64,000 bases of DNA from contig NZ_FNBG01000021.1 of assembly GCF_900102215.1 (NCBI RefSeq), forward strand, positions 1 to 64,000, in the 5' to 3' direction. A program made the position numbers and the translations under genes. The notes beneath the pieces were generated by a model. That model was given only the letters and a program-made list of their open reading frames with translations. It ran no database searches and was not told the origin of the DNA. Each line of letters opens with the position of its first letter. Within the stretch, counting starts at the first letter, position 1. The DNA comes from Fontibacillus panacisegetis. Lineage in GTDB: Bacteria; Bacillota; Bacilli; Paenibacillales; Paenibacillaceae. Positions 17,265-25,671 of this stretch are shown one piece after another.

Positions 17265-18518
17265 ATGAAAAGAATTATAGCATTCATAACCGTCGTGGTT
17301 GTTTCAACTGCAATTATGGCATGGACAACTCCTGACCTGCTTAAAAATGTCCGTCTTGGCCTAGATTTAAAGGGCGGATTTGAGATTCTGTATGAGGCAT
17401 CGCCAATTGAAGGCGGCGCAAAGGTCACACGGGAGTCGCTCTTAAAAACAGCGCAAAGTCTTGAGGAACGGGCCAACAAGCTCGGTACCAGTGAACCAGA
17501 GGTAACAACAGAAGGGACAGAACGTATTAGATTAAAGCTTGCGGGCGTAACTGATGAGGCAGAGGTTCGCAAGCAAATGAAAGAACCTGCATCACTCACT
17601 TTCCGCAGTAAAGATGGAACGGAGACCGATCCAAATCAGTACAACAAAATCGAGATGATTGGTACTGACTTCGCTGAAAATGGTGCAAAACTGGAATTCA
17701 CTCAAATGAATGAACCAATAGTTGGCATCAAAGTGAAAAGCAAGGATAAATTTGCTGAAGTTACTAAGCGTTTGCTTGGTAAGCCTTTGGCCATTTATAT
17801 GAATGAAACGCTAATTTCTGATCCTGTAGTACAAGCTGTACTAACTGATGGAACAGCATCGATTAGCGTTGGCGGTGATCTTGATAAAGCGAAGGAGCTT
17901 CGTGACCAGATCAACCTTGGGGCATTGCCGCTGAAGCTAACTGAGAAATACTCACAAAGTGTTGGAGCTACGCTTGGTAAGCAATCTTTGAAACAAACAA
18001 TTGAAGCGGGCTTAATCGCATCCGTATTAATTATCCTATTTATGGTTGCGATGTATCGCATCCCGGGCTTATTTGCGGGATTTGCTCTTATTGTTCACAC
18101 TTGGCTATTGATACTCGTATTTGTATGGGCGGACTTCACGCTGACCTTGCCGGGTGTAGCCGCGTTTATACTAGGTATCGGGATGGCCGTGGATGCCAAC
18201 ATCATTACAAACGAACGGATCAGGGAAGAAATACGAAGCGGGAAGAGCATCATGTCTGCTGTCAAGGCAGGGGGCAAGCATTCCTTCCGTACGGTAATGG
18301 ATTCCAATATTACGACGATAATTGTAGCTGCAGTTATGTACATGTTTGGTACTGGTGCAGTAAAAGGTTTTGCGCTTGTGCTCATCGTTGAAATCGTGCT
18401 TAGTATTGCTACGAATATTTATTTCTCCCGCTTCCTGCAAAACCTGCTCATTAAAGCTGGTAAGCTGTCGAAGCCGAAATATTTCGGTATAAAGGAGAGT
18501 GAAATTCGTGAGCTCTAA
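17265..18518 (+). CDS. secD: Protein translocase subunit SecD
   Basis: A 417-aa Sec accessory protein that uses the proton gradient to help draw exported proteins off SecYEG. It has an N-terminal helix, GLDLKGGFEILYE (D1 motif), a periplasmic-type P1 domain, and a six-helix RND block with FILGIGMAVDANIITNERIR. It starts at ATG 17265; GAAAGGGGA lies 12 nt upstream. B. subtilis has a fused SecDF, whereas here the two are separate genes overlapping by 11 nt. Confidence 0.96.
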   Translation: MKRIIAFITVVVVSTAIMAWTTPDLLKNVRLGLDLKGGFEILYEASPIEGGAKVTRESLLKTAQSLEERANKLGTSEPEVTTEGTERIRLKLAGVTDEAEVRKQMKEPASLTFRSKDGTETDPNQYNKIEMIGTDFAENGAKLEFTQMNEPIVGIKVKSKDKFAEVTKRLLGKPLAIYMNETLISDPVVQAVLTDGTASISVGGDLDKAKELRDQINLGALPLKLTEKYSQSVGATLGKQSLKQTIEAGLIASVLIILFMVAMYRIPGLFAGFALIVHTWLLILVFVWADFTLTLPGVAAFILGIGMAVDANIITNERIREEIRSGKSIMSAVKAGGKHSFRTVMDSNITTIIVAAVMYMFGTGAVKGFALVLIVEIVLSIATNIYFSRFLQNLLIKAGKLSKPKYFGIKESEIREL

Positions 18519-19413
18519 TCATAAAAACATTAAAACTCTTGATTTCGTACATCTAAGTAAATACTTTTACATTTTTTCAATTACATTGACGGTTTTGGGT
18601 CTTATTTTCCTCGCTATTTTCGGTTTGAACTACAGCGTAGATTTCAAAGCCGGATCTAACGTGGACATGACGTTAACCAAAAATTTAACAGCAGAAGAGG
18701 TCACACCGATCCTTGAAAAGCTTGAAATTTCCAAAGACGCCGATCTTACAGTTGGTGATCAAAGAATGAGTATTCGTTTTAACGAAGTATTGAATGAAAC
18801 TCAAGATCATCAATTGAAGGAAGAGATATTGAAGCTTGATGGCGGGGCCTCTTTTGAAGTGAATACTGTAGATCCAGAAATGGCGAAAGAGCTTGCTAGA
18901 AATGCGATCTATGCAGTTCTGATTTCTTGTATCGGGATCATCATTTACGTCAGTATTCGATTTGAGTGGCGTTTTGCAGTAGCTGCGATCGTAGCGCTTC
19001 TACATGATGCATTTATGGTAGTTGCCGTCTTTTCGATTTTCCGTTTTGAAGTTGATCTTACCTTTATCATTGCGGTCCTCACCATTATCGGTTATTCGAT
19101 TAATGATACTATCGTTATTTTTGACCGGATTCGTGAGAACCTGCGTTTTGCTAAACAGAAGACAACAACAGATTTGCATGAGCTCGTTAACCATAGTGTG
19201 TCCCAAACTATTATGCGTTCTTTGTATACGGCACTTACCGTCTTTATTGCAGCATTCTTCTTGTACCTGTTCGGCGGAGAGTCCATCAAAATGTTCTCGC
19301 TGGCGATGGTTATTGGACTATTGTTTGGTGCCTATTCATCAATCTTTATTGCAAGCCCGCTCTGGTTCGTACTTAAGAGCAAGCAAAAGAATAAGCCGGC
19401 CAAAGCGTCCTAA
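18508..19413 (+). CDS. secF: Protein translocase subunit SecF
   Basis: A 301-aa partner of SecD. Motifs are YSVDFKAGSN (related to the GIDFTGG motif) and IGYSINDTIVIFDRIRENLR in the membrane block. GTG 18508 is 10 nt after AAAGGAG; GTG 18499 sits 1 nt from that site and is rejected. Its start lies inside the end of secD, indicating coupled translation. Confidence 0.95.
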   Translation: MSSNHKNIKTLDFVHLSKYFYIFSITLTVLGLIFLAIFGLNYSVDFKAGSNVDMTLTKNLTAEEVTPILEKLEISKDADLTVGDQRMSIRFNEVLNETQDHQLKEEILKLDGGASFEVNTVDPEMAKELARNAIYAVLISCIGIIIYVSIRFEWRFAVAAIVALLHDAFMVVAVFSIFRFEVDLTFIIAVLTIIGYSINDTIVIFDRIRENLRFAKQKTTTDLHELVNHSVSQTIMRSLYTALTVFIAAFFLYLFGGESIKMFSLAMVIGLLFGAYSSIFIASPLWFVLKSKQKNKPAKAS

Positions 19414-19444
19414 ACGACTATTTAGCCTATGTTTGGTATGATAG

Positions 19445-19472
19445 AGCCGCGTCCTTTTTGACGCGGCTTTAT
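19445..19472 (+). terminator. Terminator after secF
   Basis: AGCCGCGTC / GACGCGGCT stem with a CTTTTT loop, then TTAT. Modest T-run. Confidence 0.75.
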
Positions 19473-19513
19473 CACTCTTTTCAGAAAGATTGTGCTTCAG
19501 GAGGGTTACTACT

Positions 19514-20470
19514 ATGACACGCGAACAGACCGTGCAAGCGGACTCTATGACTTGGCTCGGTATAGTTAACCATGTAGTCCTGTCATTGCTTAAAGGAATA
19601 GTGGGCTTGTTGTTTGACAGCCCTGCTCTGCTAGCTGGAGGATTGTATTCAGCCTCGGATGCAGCGGCTATAGTCGTAAAAAGAGTTAAATTGCCTCATT
19701 TGCGAAAACAGACGGGGGCGACACAGCGCATATTTACCCACAAAGAGTCTATAAGACCTTTGGTAGCTATAATGATCTCGGTTGTATTACTTCTCTGCGC
19801 ATTGCAACTCGGCATTTCTTCGATTACTGCGCTATCTAAAGGAAATGTTTCTGCGCCTGGTTATATGGCTGGCGTTGCTATCGTAATTGCCATTGCGATT
19901 AAAGAGGCAGTATTCCAATTTCAATACCGGTGGTGGAGAAATAGATCGCCAGAAGATACACAATCATTAATTGAGTCTCATCGTTATTCTCTGTATTCTT
20001 CAATTGCCATTCTAATTGGTGTTATCGGCGCTATGACGGGACAGGCCTGGGATTTAGAGGCTATGATATATCTTGATACAGTAGCATCTCTTATTGTAGT
20101 ATGTCTTCTGATTTGGAGAGTGTATCGTTTGATTAGCACCTCTATTTACGATGCACTTCTCTCGGAGAGACAGGAGGATACGACCAGTTTTATAGAAACT
20201 GTTCAGAGGGTACATGGCATAATTGCAGTTGAAGATTTGAAAGCGCGTGAGAGAGGGCATTACGTGACTGTAGACGCCAAAATCAGTGTGAATCCACGCC
20301 TGACCGTTCAGGAGGCGAATATTATAGCTAACCGGGCCAAGGTGCTGCTCATGAGTCGTTTCTCTCATGTTAGTGAGGTCAGTATTCTCATTTTACCCTA
20401 TGATCCCGGCTATCCTTATAAAAGCAATCATGATGATGCAGGTGATAACAGTACGACCTTAATTCAATAA
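19514..20470 (+). CDS. CDF-like cation transporter family protein, atypical metal site
   Basis: A 318-aa protein with about six membrane helices and a C-terminal cytoplasmic domain (VQRVHGIIAVEDLKARERGH...), the layout of cation diffusion facilitators. Helix 2 reads LLAGGLYSASDAAAIVV, keeping only the second Asp of the usual HxxxD/DxxxD site, and helix 5 reads ESHRYSLYSS where HxxxD is usual. Zinc transport is therefore doubtful. ATG 19514 has GAGGG 8 nt upstream. It lies between secF and recJ, where B. subtilis also has a CDF-family gene. Confidence 0.75.
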   Translation: MTREQTVQADSMTWLGIVNHVVLSLLKGIVGLLFDSPALLAGGLYSASDAAAIVVKRVKLPHLRKQTGATQRIFTHKESIRPLVAIMISVVLLLCALQLGISSITALSKGNVSAPGYMAGVAIVIAIAIKEAVFQFQYRWWRNRSPEDTQSLIESHRYSLYSSIAILIGVIGAMTGQAWDLEAMIYLDTVASLIVVCLLIWRVYRLISTSIYDALLSERQEDTTSFIETVQRVHGIIAVEDLKARERGHYVTVDAKISVNPRLTVQEANIIANRAKVLLMSRFSHVSEVSILILPYDPGYPYKSNHDDAGDNSTTLIQ

Positions 20471-20535
20471 ATATTTGTTGTTTGAATATCGGTAGCGACA
20501 TTTGCTTCGGTGTATTGGTGAAAGAAGGTGTAATT

Positions 20536-22941
20536 GTGCTTCAACCGAAATATGACTGGAAGGTTCTGCTTTCAAATGAAACAGACGCTCAAATGCTGAG
20601 CGAACTGCTTGAAATTCATCCTCTTCTGGCTAAATTATTAGTGTCTCGCGGGATGAAAACAGCTAACGAGGCGAACGCATTTTTGAATGGTTCTGTGGAG
20701 GATATGCACGATCCTTACCTGCTAAGCGGTATGAAAGAGGCAGTGCCTCGTATAATGCAAGCTCTGGAGTATGGTGAGCGCATATTGGTCTATGGTGATT
20801 ACGATGCGGATGGAGTATCGTCTACTACACTGATGATTCAGTTAATGCGCAGATTAGGAGCTAATTTTGAATATTATATTCCGCATCGCTCGAAGGAAGG
20901 GTACGGACTTCACATTCATGCTTTGGAAGAGGCCCATAAACGAGGGGTTACATTAGTTATTACGGTAGATACAGGCATTAGTGCGGTTGATCAAATAGCC
21001 TATGCTAACAATGCTGGTATGGATGTTATAGTTACGGATCATCATGAGCCGCCAGATTTTTTACCTGAAGCTTATGCACTTATTAATCCCAAACTTCCTT
21101 ATTGTCAGTACCCCTTCAAAGGATTGGCAGGTGTAGGGGTGGCTTACAAGCTCGCAACTGCTTTGCTAGGTTCAGATGTACCTGAAGCATGGAGTGAACT
21201 GGCTGCATTAGGAACGATTGCGGATTTAATGCCTTTAGTTGGAGAGAATCGAATGATTGTCCGCACAGGACTTAAATCCATGTCGCAATCCCCGTTTCCT
21301 GGGATGACGGCATTGCTTAAGGTGGCAGGGTGGAACAAAGGAGAAGTGACCTCAACTCAGGTTGCCTTTGGACTAGCTCCAAGGATTAACGCGAGCGGCA
21401 GAATGAGCCATGCGAACAAAGCAGTAGCACTATTAACCGCAGAAAGTTCGGAACAAGCAGACATGGCAGCCCATGAGCTTGATCTTTTGAATAAAGAGAG
21501 ACAGTCGCTGGTTGAAAATATAGTGGGCGAAGCGATGGACATGCTCGAAGGTAAGGAAGCTTCAGGGAACCTGCCTGATGTTATCGTTGTAGCAGGAGAA
21601 GGTTGGAATGTAGGAGTTGTTGGTATCGTAGCTTCCAAAATTCTTGAGCGGTATTATCGTCCGACTCTTGTACTGGGAATTGATTCTGATACTGGTCAGT
21701 GCAAGGGCTCAGCCAGATCAATTCCGGGCTTTGATATTTATGAAGCATTAAATCATTGTTCTAGTCTTCTGGAACATTTTGGCGGACATCCATCCGCAGC
21801 AGGTATGTCGCTTCATCGTGATCAATTGGAACAATTTGATCAGAGGTTGAATGCATTTGCTTCAGACCTGCTGCTGCCAGAACATTTAATTCCTACAATG
21901 ACAGCTGATCTTGAATGCTCACTACAGGAAATAACGTTGCCTATCATTGAACAATTGGAAGGATTAGCTCCATTTGGCATGGACAATCCCAGTCCTCGTC
22001 TGCTCATTCGAGGCGCTAAGCTGCTGGAGCTTAGACAAATGGGCAAAGATGGAAAGCATTTAAAATTAACGCTAGAACAGCATGGAAAAATGATTGAGGC
22101 TCTGGCTTTTGGCAAAGGAGAGATAGCTTATTTGCTCTCGAAGGATGCCATGGTCGACATCATTGCTGAGCCTGGAATTAACGAGTGGAATGGTTCTCGC
22201 AAAGCTCAACTGTTTATTCAGGATATATCGATTCCTCAGCTGCAGGTGTTTGATTATCGCGGCTCCAGTCATCCAGAATCTGCAATACAAGACATTCTGG
22301 AGCGTCTGTTAAAGCTGCCAAATTGCCAAGCTAATTCAACGGCAGTCGTGTTAAACGATGGTTCGGATGACATGTATAATTTCAAATTGAAGGACACCTC
22401 TCTTTGGGTATATGATAGGAGAGTTGGTGTTCTTCCGAAAAGTGATGGTGTGGAAAATGCTGCTGCCCATCACATTAGAACACTATTTGTTATGGAGCTT
22501 CCTAAATCGCCCGTTATCTGGAATACCATATTAACTCTCTTCACATCGTTAGAAAGAGTATTTCTGATGCATCCGATGTCCAAATCTGATGATGTGATCG
22601 AGATTCCATCTCGTGAACATTTTAAACAGGTCTATGCGCTTCTTAGAAGGCTTGCTGTGGTAAGTATAGCTGAAGACGAGCTGGTACAAGCTCTGAAGGC
22701 CCGAACCTCGTTATCAAGACGTATGCTGGCGATGACGCTGGATGTTTTTGAAGAACTCGACTTCATCGAACGGGCATCGGGAATAATAACGGTAAATAAC
22801 GCACCCTCCAAACGTCCGCTAGATAGTTCAAGCAAATACAAGGAACTGGGATGGTTGGCAGAGATGGAGCAAATGATGCTGCACTCACGTGCGTCCCAAA
22901 TTACCGAATGGATGCTGGCCCAAATTCAGGAGGTTTCATAA
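20536..22941 (+). CDS. recJ: Single-stranded-DNA-specific exonuclease RecJ
   Basis: The 801-aa 5'-3' exonuclease acts in recombination and mismatch repair. Metal-binding motifs are VYGDYDADGVSS (motif I), ITVDTGIS, VTDHHEPP (DHH) and, in DHHA1, FGGHPSAAGMSL. An OB-fold follows (about 450-560), then a C-terminal extension of about 230 aa typical of Firmicute RecJ. GTG 20536 is 5 nt after AAGAAGGTG and gives MLQPKYDWKVL; an upstream ATG would add 18 untypical residues. Followed by apt, as in B. subtilis. Confidence 0.95.
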   Translation: MLQPKYDWKVLLSNETDAQMLSELLEIHPLLAKLLVSRGMKTANEANAFLNGSVEDMHDPYLLSGMKEAVPRIMQALEYGERILVYGDYDADGVSSTTLMIQLMRRLGANFEYYIPHRSKEGYGLHIHALEEAHKRGVTLVITVDTGISAVDQIAYANNAGMDVIVTDHHEPPDFLPEAYALINPKLPYCQYPFKGLAGVGVAYKLATALLGSDVPEAWSELAALGTIADLMPLVGENRMIVRTGLKSMSQSPFPGMTALLKVAGWNKGEVTSTQVAFGLAPRINASGRMSHANKAVALLTAESSEQADMAAHELDLLNKERQSLVENIVGEAMDMLEGKEASGNLPDVIVVAGEGWNVGVVGIVASKILERYYRPTLVLGIDSDTGQCKGSARSIPGFDIYEALNHCSSLLEHFGGHPSAAGMSLHRDQLEQFDQRLNAFASDLLLPEHLIPTMTADLECSLQEITLPIIEQLEGLAPFGMDNPSPRLLIRGAKLLELRQMGKDGKHLKLTLEQHGKMIEALAFGKGEIAYLLSKDAMVDIIAEPGINEWNGSRKAQLFIQDISIPQLQVFDYRGSSHPESAIQDILERLLKLPNCQANSTAVVLNDGSDDMYNFKLKDTSLWVYDRRVGVLPKSDGVENAAAHHIRTLFVMELPKSPVIWNTILTLFTSLERVFLMHPMSKSDDVIEIPSREHFKQVYALLRRLAVVSIAEDELVQALKARTSLSRRMLAMTLDVFEELDFIERASGIITVNNAPSKRPLDSSSKYKELGWLAEMEQMMLHSRASQITEWMLAQIQEVS

Positions 22942-22992
22942 TATAAGTTTTTTGTTTTGTTGGTTATGCATTTAATTTAGGAGGAGATCTAT

Positions 22993-23508
22993 TTGGATTT
23001 CAAAGATTACATTCGGGTGATTCCGGATTTTCCGCAACCTGGTATTAGTTTTAAAGATATTACGACTCTACTTAACGATGGGGAGAAGTATCGTCTAGCA
23101 ATTAATGAACTGAAGGAATTGGTTTCTGATCTGAAAATTGACCTTATTGCGGGTCCGGAGGCACGCGGGTTTGTAATTGGAGCTCCGCTTGCTTACGCAT
23201 TAGGCGTAGGATTTGTTCCTATTCGCAAGAGCGGCAAATTGCCTTATGAGACCATTGAGGCTGGATACGACCTTGAGTATGGTAAGGATACTCTGGCTAT
23301 GCATAGTGATGCAATCAAGCCGGGACAAAATGTACTCATAGCTGATGACCTGCTGGCAACAGGTGGAACGATTTCTACATCCATTAGTCTTGTACGTCAG
23401 CTCGGTGGTAATGTCGTCGGAACAGCATTTTTGATTGAGCTTAGTGAGTTGAACGGGCGCGATAAATTGGATGGAATCAATGTGGTTTCTTTGGTGAAAT
23501 ATCAATAA
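22993..23508 (+). CDS. apt: Adenine phosphoribosyltransferase
   Basis: A 171-aa salvage enzyme making AMP from adenine and PRPP. The PRPP loop is [31 protein letters not shown] and [14 protein letters not shown] are adenine/PRPP-binding stretches. TTG start with AGGAGGAG 7 nt upstream; the N-terminus [18 protein letters not shown] is typical. It stands between recJ and relA (with uraA and DUF4870 inserted). Confidence 0.97.
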   Translation: MDFKDYIRVIPDFPQPGISFKDITTLLNDGEKYRLAINELKELVSDLKIDLIAGPEARGFVIGAPLAYALGVGFVPIRKSGKLPYETIEAGYDLEYGKDTLAMHSDAIKPGQNVLIADDLLATGGTISTSISLVRQLGGNVVGTAFLIELSELNGRDKLDGINVVSLVKYQ

Positions 23509-23518
23509 AAGATTGCAA

Positions 23519-23553
23519 AAAAAGCCCGTCCGGAAATTCCGGACGGGCTTTCT
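23519..23553. terminator. Bidirectional terminator between apt and uraA
   Basis: AAAGCCCGTCCGG / CCGGACGGGCTTT, a perfect 13-bp stem with loop AAATT, with A-run before and T-run after. It serves both convergent genes. Confidence 0.93.
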
Positions 23554-23563
23554 CACTGTCTAA

Positions 23564-24859
23564 TTAATGTGATGACTCAGACTCCTCAAGATCGTTAGAA
23601 ATACGAAGTACTTCAAACAATTTGAACAGAAGGCTTAGCAAAATACCAACAATTGTAGCTAAAGCCATACCTTTAAGTTCTACTGTACCGAGTGTCAAAG
23701 TTGTACCGCTAAGTCCGACAACGAGAACGACCGTTGCAAGCAGCATATTTGTAGCTTTGGAAAAATCTACTTTTTGCTCTACGAAGATACGAAGACCAGA
23801 TGCTGCGATAACACCGAACAACAGTAGCGATACACCACCCATAACTGGTGTTGGTATAAACGCAATAAGCGCTGAAAACTTACCAGAGAAGGAGAGCAGG
23901 ATGGCGATAATAGCTGCTCCACCGATAACAAAGGTTGAATATACTTTTGTAAGAGCCATAACCCCGATGTTTTCACCGTATGTAGTATTTGGTGTTGAAC
24001 CAACGAAACCGGAAATTACTGTTGAAATACCGTTACCGAGCAAGGAACGATGCAATCCAGGATCTTTGGATAAATCTTTGCCAACGATGTTGCTCGTTAC
24101 AAGCAAGTGTCCGATATGCTCAACGATTACGACGAGAGCTACTGGAATGATTGTGATGATCGCGGACATGTTAAATTGAGGCGTTGTAACATCAGGCATT
24201 GAGAACCATTTAGCATTCGCGATGGCTTCTGTATTTACTTCGCCCATGAAATAAGCTACAACATAACCTGTAACGATACCGATCAGAATATGAATGATCT
24301 TAGGGAATCCTCTGAATAGAACCGCACCAAATACGGTAACACCTAGGGTAATGAGTGAGAGTGTGATATGTGATGGATTCGGTGTCCAAGCCTTTGTAGG
24401 GTCACTGTTGATCCAGCCAGCCATACCAGCGGCTACTGGAATAAGCTCCAGACCGATCAGGGCAACAATGGCACCCATTGCGGCTGGTGGGAATACGACG
24501 TCAATCCATTTCGTTCCAGCATACTTAACTAACACACCGATCAGAATGAAAATAATACCTGTGACGATGAACGCGCCAAGTGCAAGGGCATATCCATTAT
24601 CAGGATGGGTACCTAGCACAGCCAGAACAGGTGAAATAAATGCAAAGCTGGAGCCGAGGTATGCCGGAATTTTGCCTTTACAGATAAAGATGTAGAGTAG
24701 AGTACCGATCCCGTTCATTAGCAAAATCATACTTGGGTCTACTCCGAACAAATTAGGTACAAGCACTGTACTACCGAACATAGCGAACAGATGCTGCAGA
24801 CTCAGCAATAGGCCGGGTCCAAATGGAACTTTTTCATTAACTTGAATTTCACGTTGCAA
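23564..24859 (-). CDS. uraA: NCS2-family nucleobase permease, uracil type
   Basis: A 431-aa transporter with 14 hydrophobic segments of the UraA/PyrP/xanthine permease superfamily. LQHLFAMFGSTVLVP, AYLGSSFAFISP, ALIGLELIP and NTTYGENIGVMALTKVYS are closest to uracil permeases by eye. TTG 24859 is 10 nt after AAGGAG; the longer frame upstream lacks support. No PyrR-type attenuator was seen upstream. It is an insertion relative to the B. subtilis recJ-apt-relA order. Uracil rather than xanthine as substrate is likely but not certain. Confidence 0.85.
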   Translation of the reverse strand: MQREIQVNEKVPFGPGLLLSLQHLFAMFGSTVLVPNLFGVDPSMILLMNGIGTLLYIFICKGKIPAYLGSSFAFISPVLAVLGTHPDNGYALALGAFIVTGIIFILIGVLVKYAGTKWIDVVFPPAAMGAIVALIGLELIPVAAGMAGWINSDPTKAWTPNPSHITLSLITLGVTVFGAVLFRGFPKIIHILIGIVTGYVVAYFMGEVNTEAIANAKWFSMPDVTTPQFNMSAIITIIPVALVVIVEHIGHLLVTSNIVGKDLSKDPGLHRSLLGNGISTVISGFVGSTPNTTYGENIGVMALTKVYSTFVIGGAAIIAILLSFSGKFSALIAFIPTPVMGGVSLLLFGVIAASGLRIFVEQKVDFSKATNMLLATVVLVVGLSGTTLTLGTVELKGMALATIVGILLSLLFKLFEVLRISNDLEESESSH

Positions 24860-25005
24860 AACAGGGTCACTCCTTATTTTATAGGTGATGACTATCCTTA
24901 ATAGATTAATTATATTGGCGACATTTTTCAACAATAAAATTATGATATCGTTTACTTTTTATTTACTATTTCCAGATTGCGATCATTTGAATACTTATGT
25001 ATGAA

Positions 25006-25036
25006 TAAAAAAGCCCGAAGCGAGTGGCTTGGGCTG
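25006..25036 (-). terminator. Terminator after the DUF4870 gene
   Basis: Read on the minus strand: AGCCC-AAGC / GCTT-GGGCT stem with one bulged base, then TTTTTT (25011-25006). Confidence 0.8.
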
Positions 25037-25055
25037 GAAGCAAGTTGATTAAAGC

Positions 25056-25400
25056 TTAAAAGTTCTGACTTTGCTTCTCGGCTATGTCGCCTGCAATGGG
25101 CAATTTAAACGTCTTGCCTTGCAGAGCCATAAGCATAAGTACAATCCACAGAATGAAGCTAAGCGGAGAAATAATGAATGAGGCAATCCATCCGATGACT
25201 GGTATGTATGTAAGAATAATATTCAGGACGGTTAGTGTTCCAAAGATAATAATAGATTGCATCGCATGGAATTTGACAAACTTGCTTTGTTTTTCAATGA
25301 TAAGAAAGATAATACCTGTGATAAATCCTAATACGTAGCAGAGCAGTCCGGCTACTTTGGGATCAAGTCCTGTTGATGAAGGTGTTATGTGTTCATTCAT
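25056..25400 (-). CDS. DUF4870 small membrane protein
   Basis: A 114-aa protein with three hydrophobic helices; GLLCYVLGFITGIIFLIIEK and FVKFHAMQSIIIFG are family hallmarks. ATG 25400 with GGAGG about 11 nt upstream. Its own terminator follows. It stands alone and divergent from relA. Function unknown. Confidence 0.85.
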   Translation of the reverse strand: MNEHITPSSTGLDPKVAGLLCYVLGFITGIIFLIIEKQSKFVKFHAMQSIIIFGTLTVLNIILTYIPVIGWIASFIISPLSFILWIVLMLMALQGKTFKLPIAGDIAEKQSQNF

Positions 25401-25555
25401 GCCGCTGATTTCCTCCTAATTTAAAATTATGAATTGTTATCATGAAAGATTATTCGCGATGTATGGATAAAATTCCTCTTTTTGGAATGCACTTTTGCAT
25501 ATTGTTAGCAAGGTTGTCAGCATCGCGCGATTTGTTGAATACTCTGGGCTAAGAG

Positions 25556-25584
25556 TTGACGGAAGAGACCTCAAGAGTCATAAT
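25556..25584 (+). promoter_or_regulatory. Probable sigma-A promoter of relA
   Basis: TTGACG (25556-25561), 17-nt spacer, CATAAT (25579-25584). The rest of the 25401-25671 gap shows no gene or strong hairpin. Confidence 0.65.
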
Positions 25585-25671
25585 AATATACAATCAAAAA
25601 TGGGGCAAGAATGACATTTTGCAAGCAGTTATTCAGCTTATTTTCATATAGAAAGGAATCGAATAGATTCA

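Noticed and set aside
23622..24179. 185-codon plus-strand frame opposite uraA
   Set aside because: It is a shadow of a strongly supported permease gene, rich in Thr/Pro/Ile as expected from the antisense of membrane helices.
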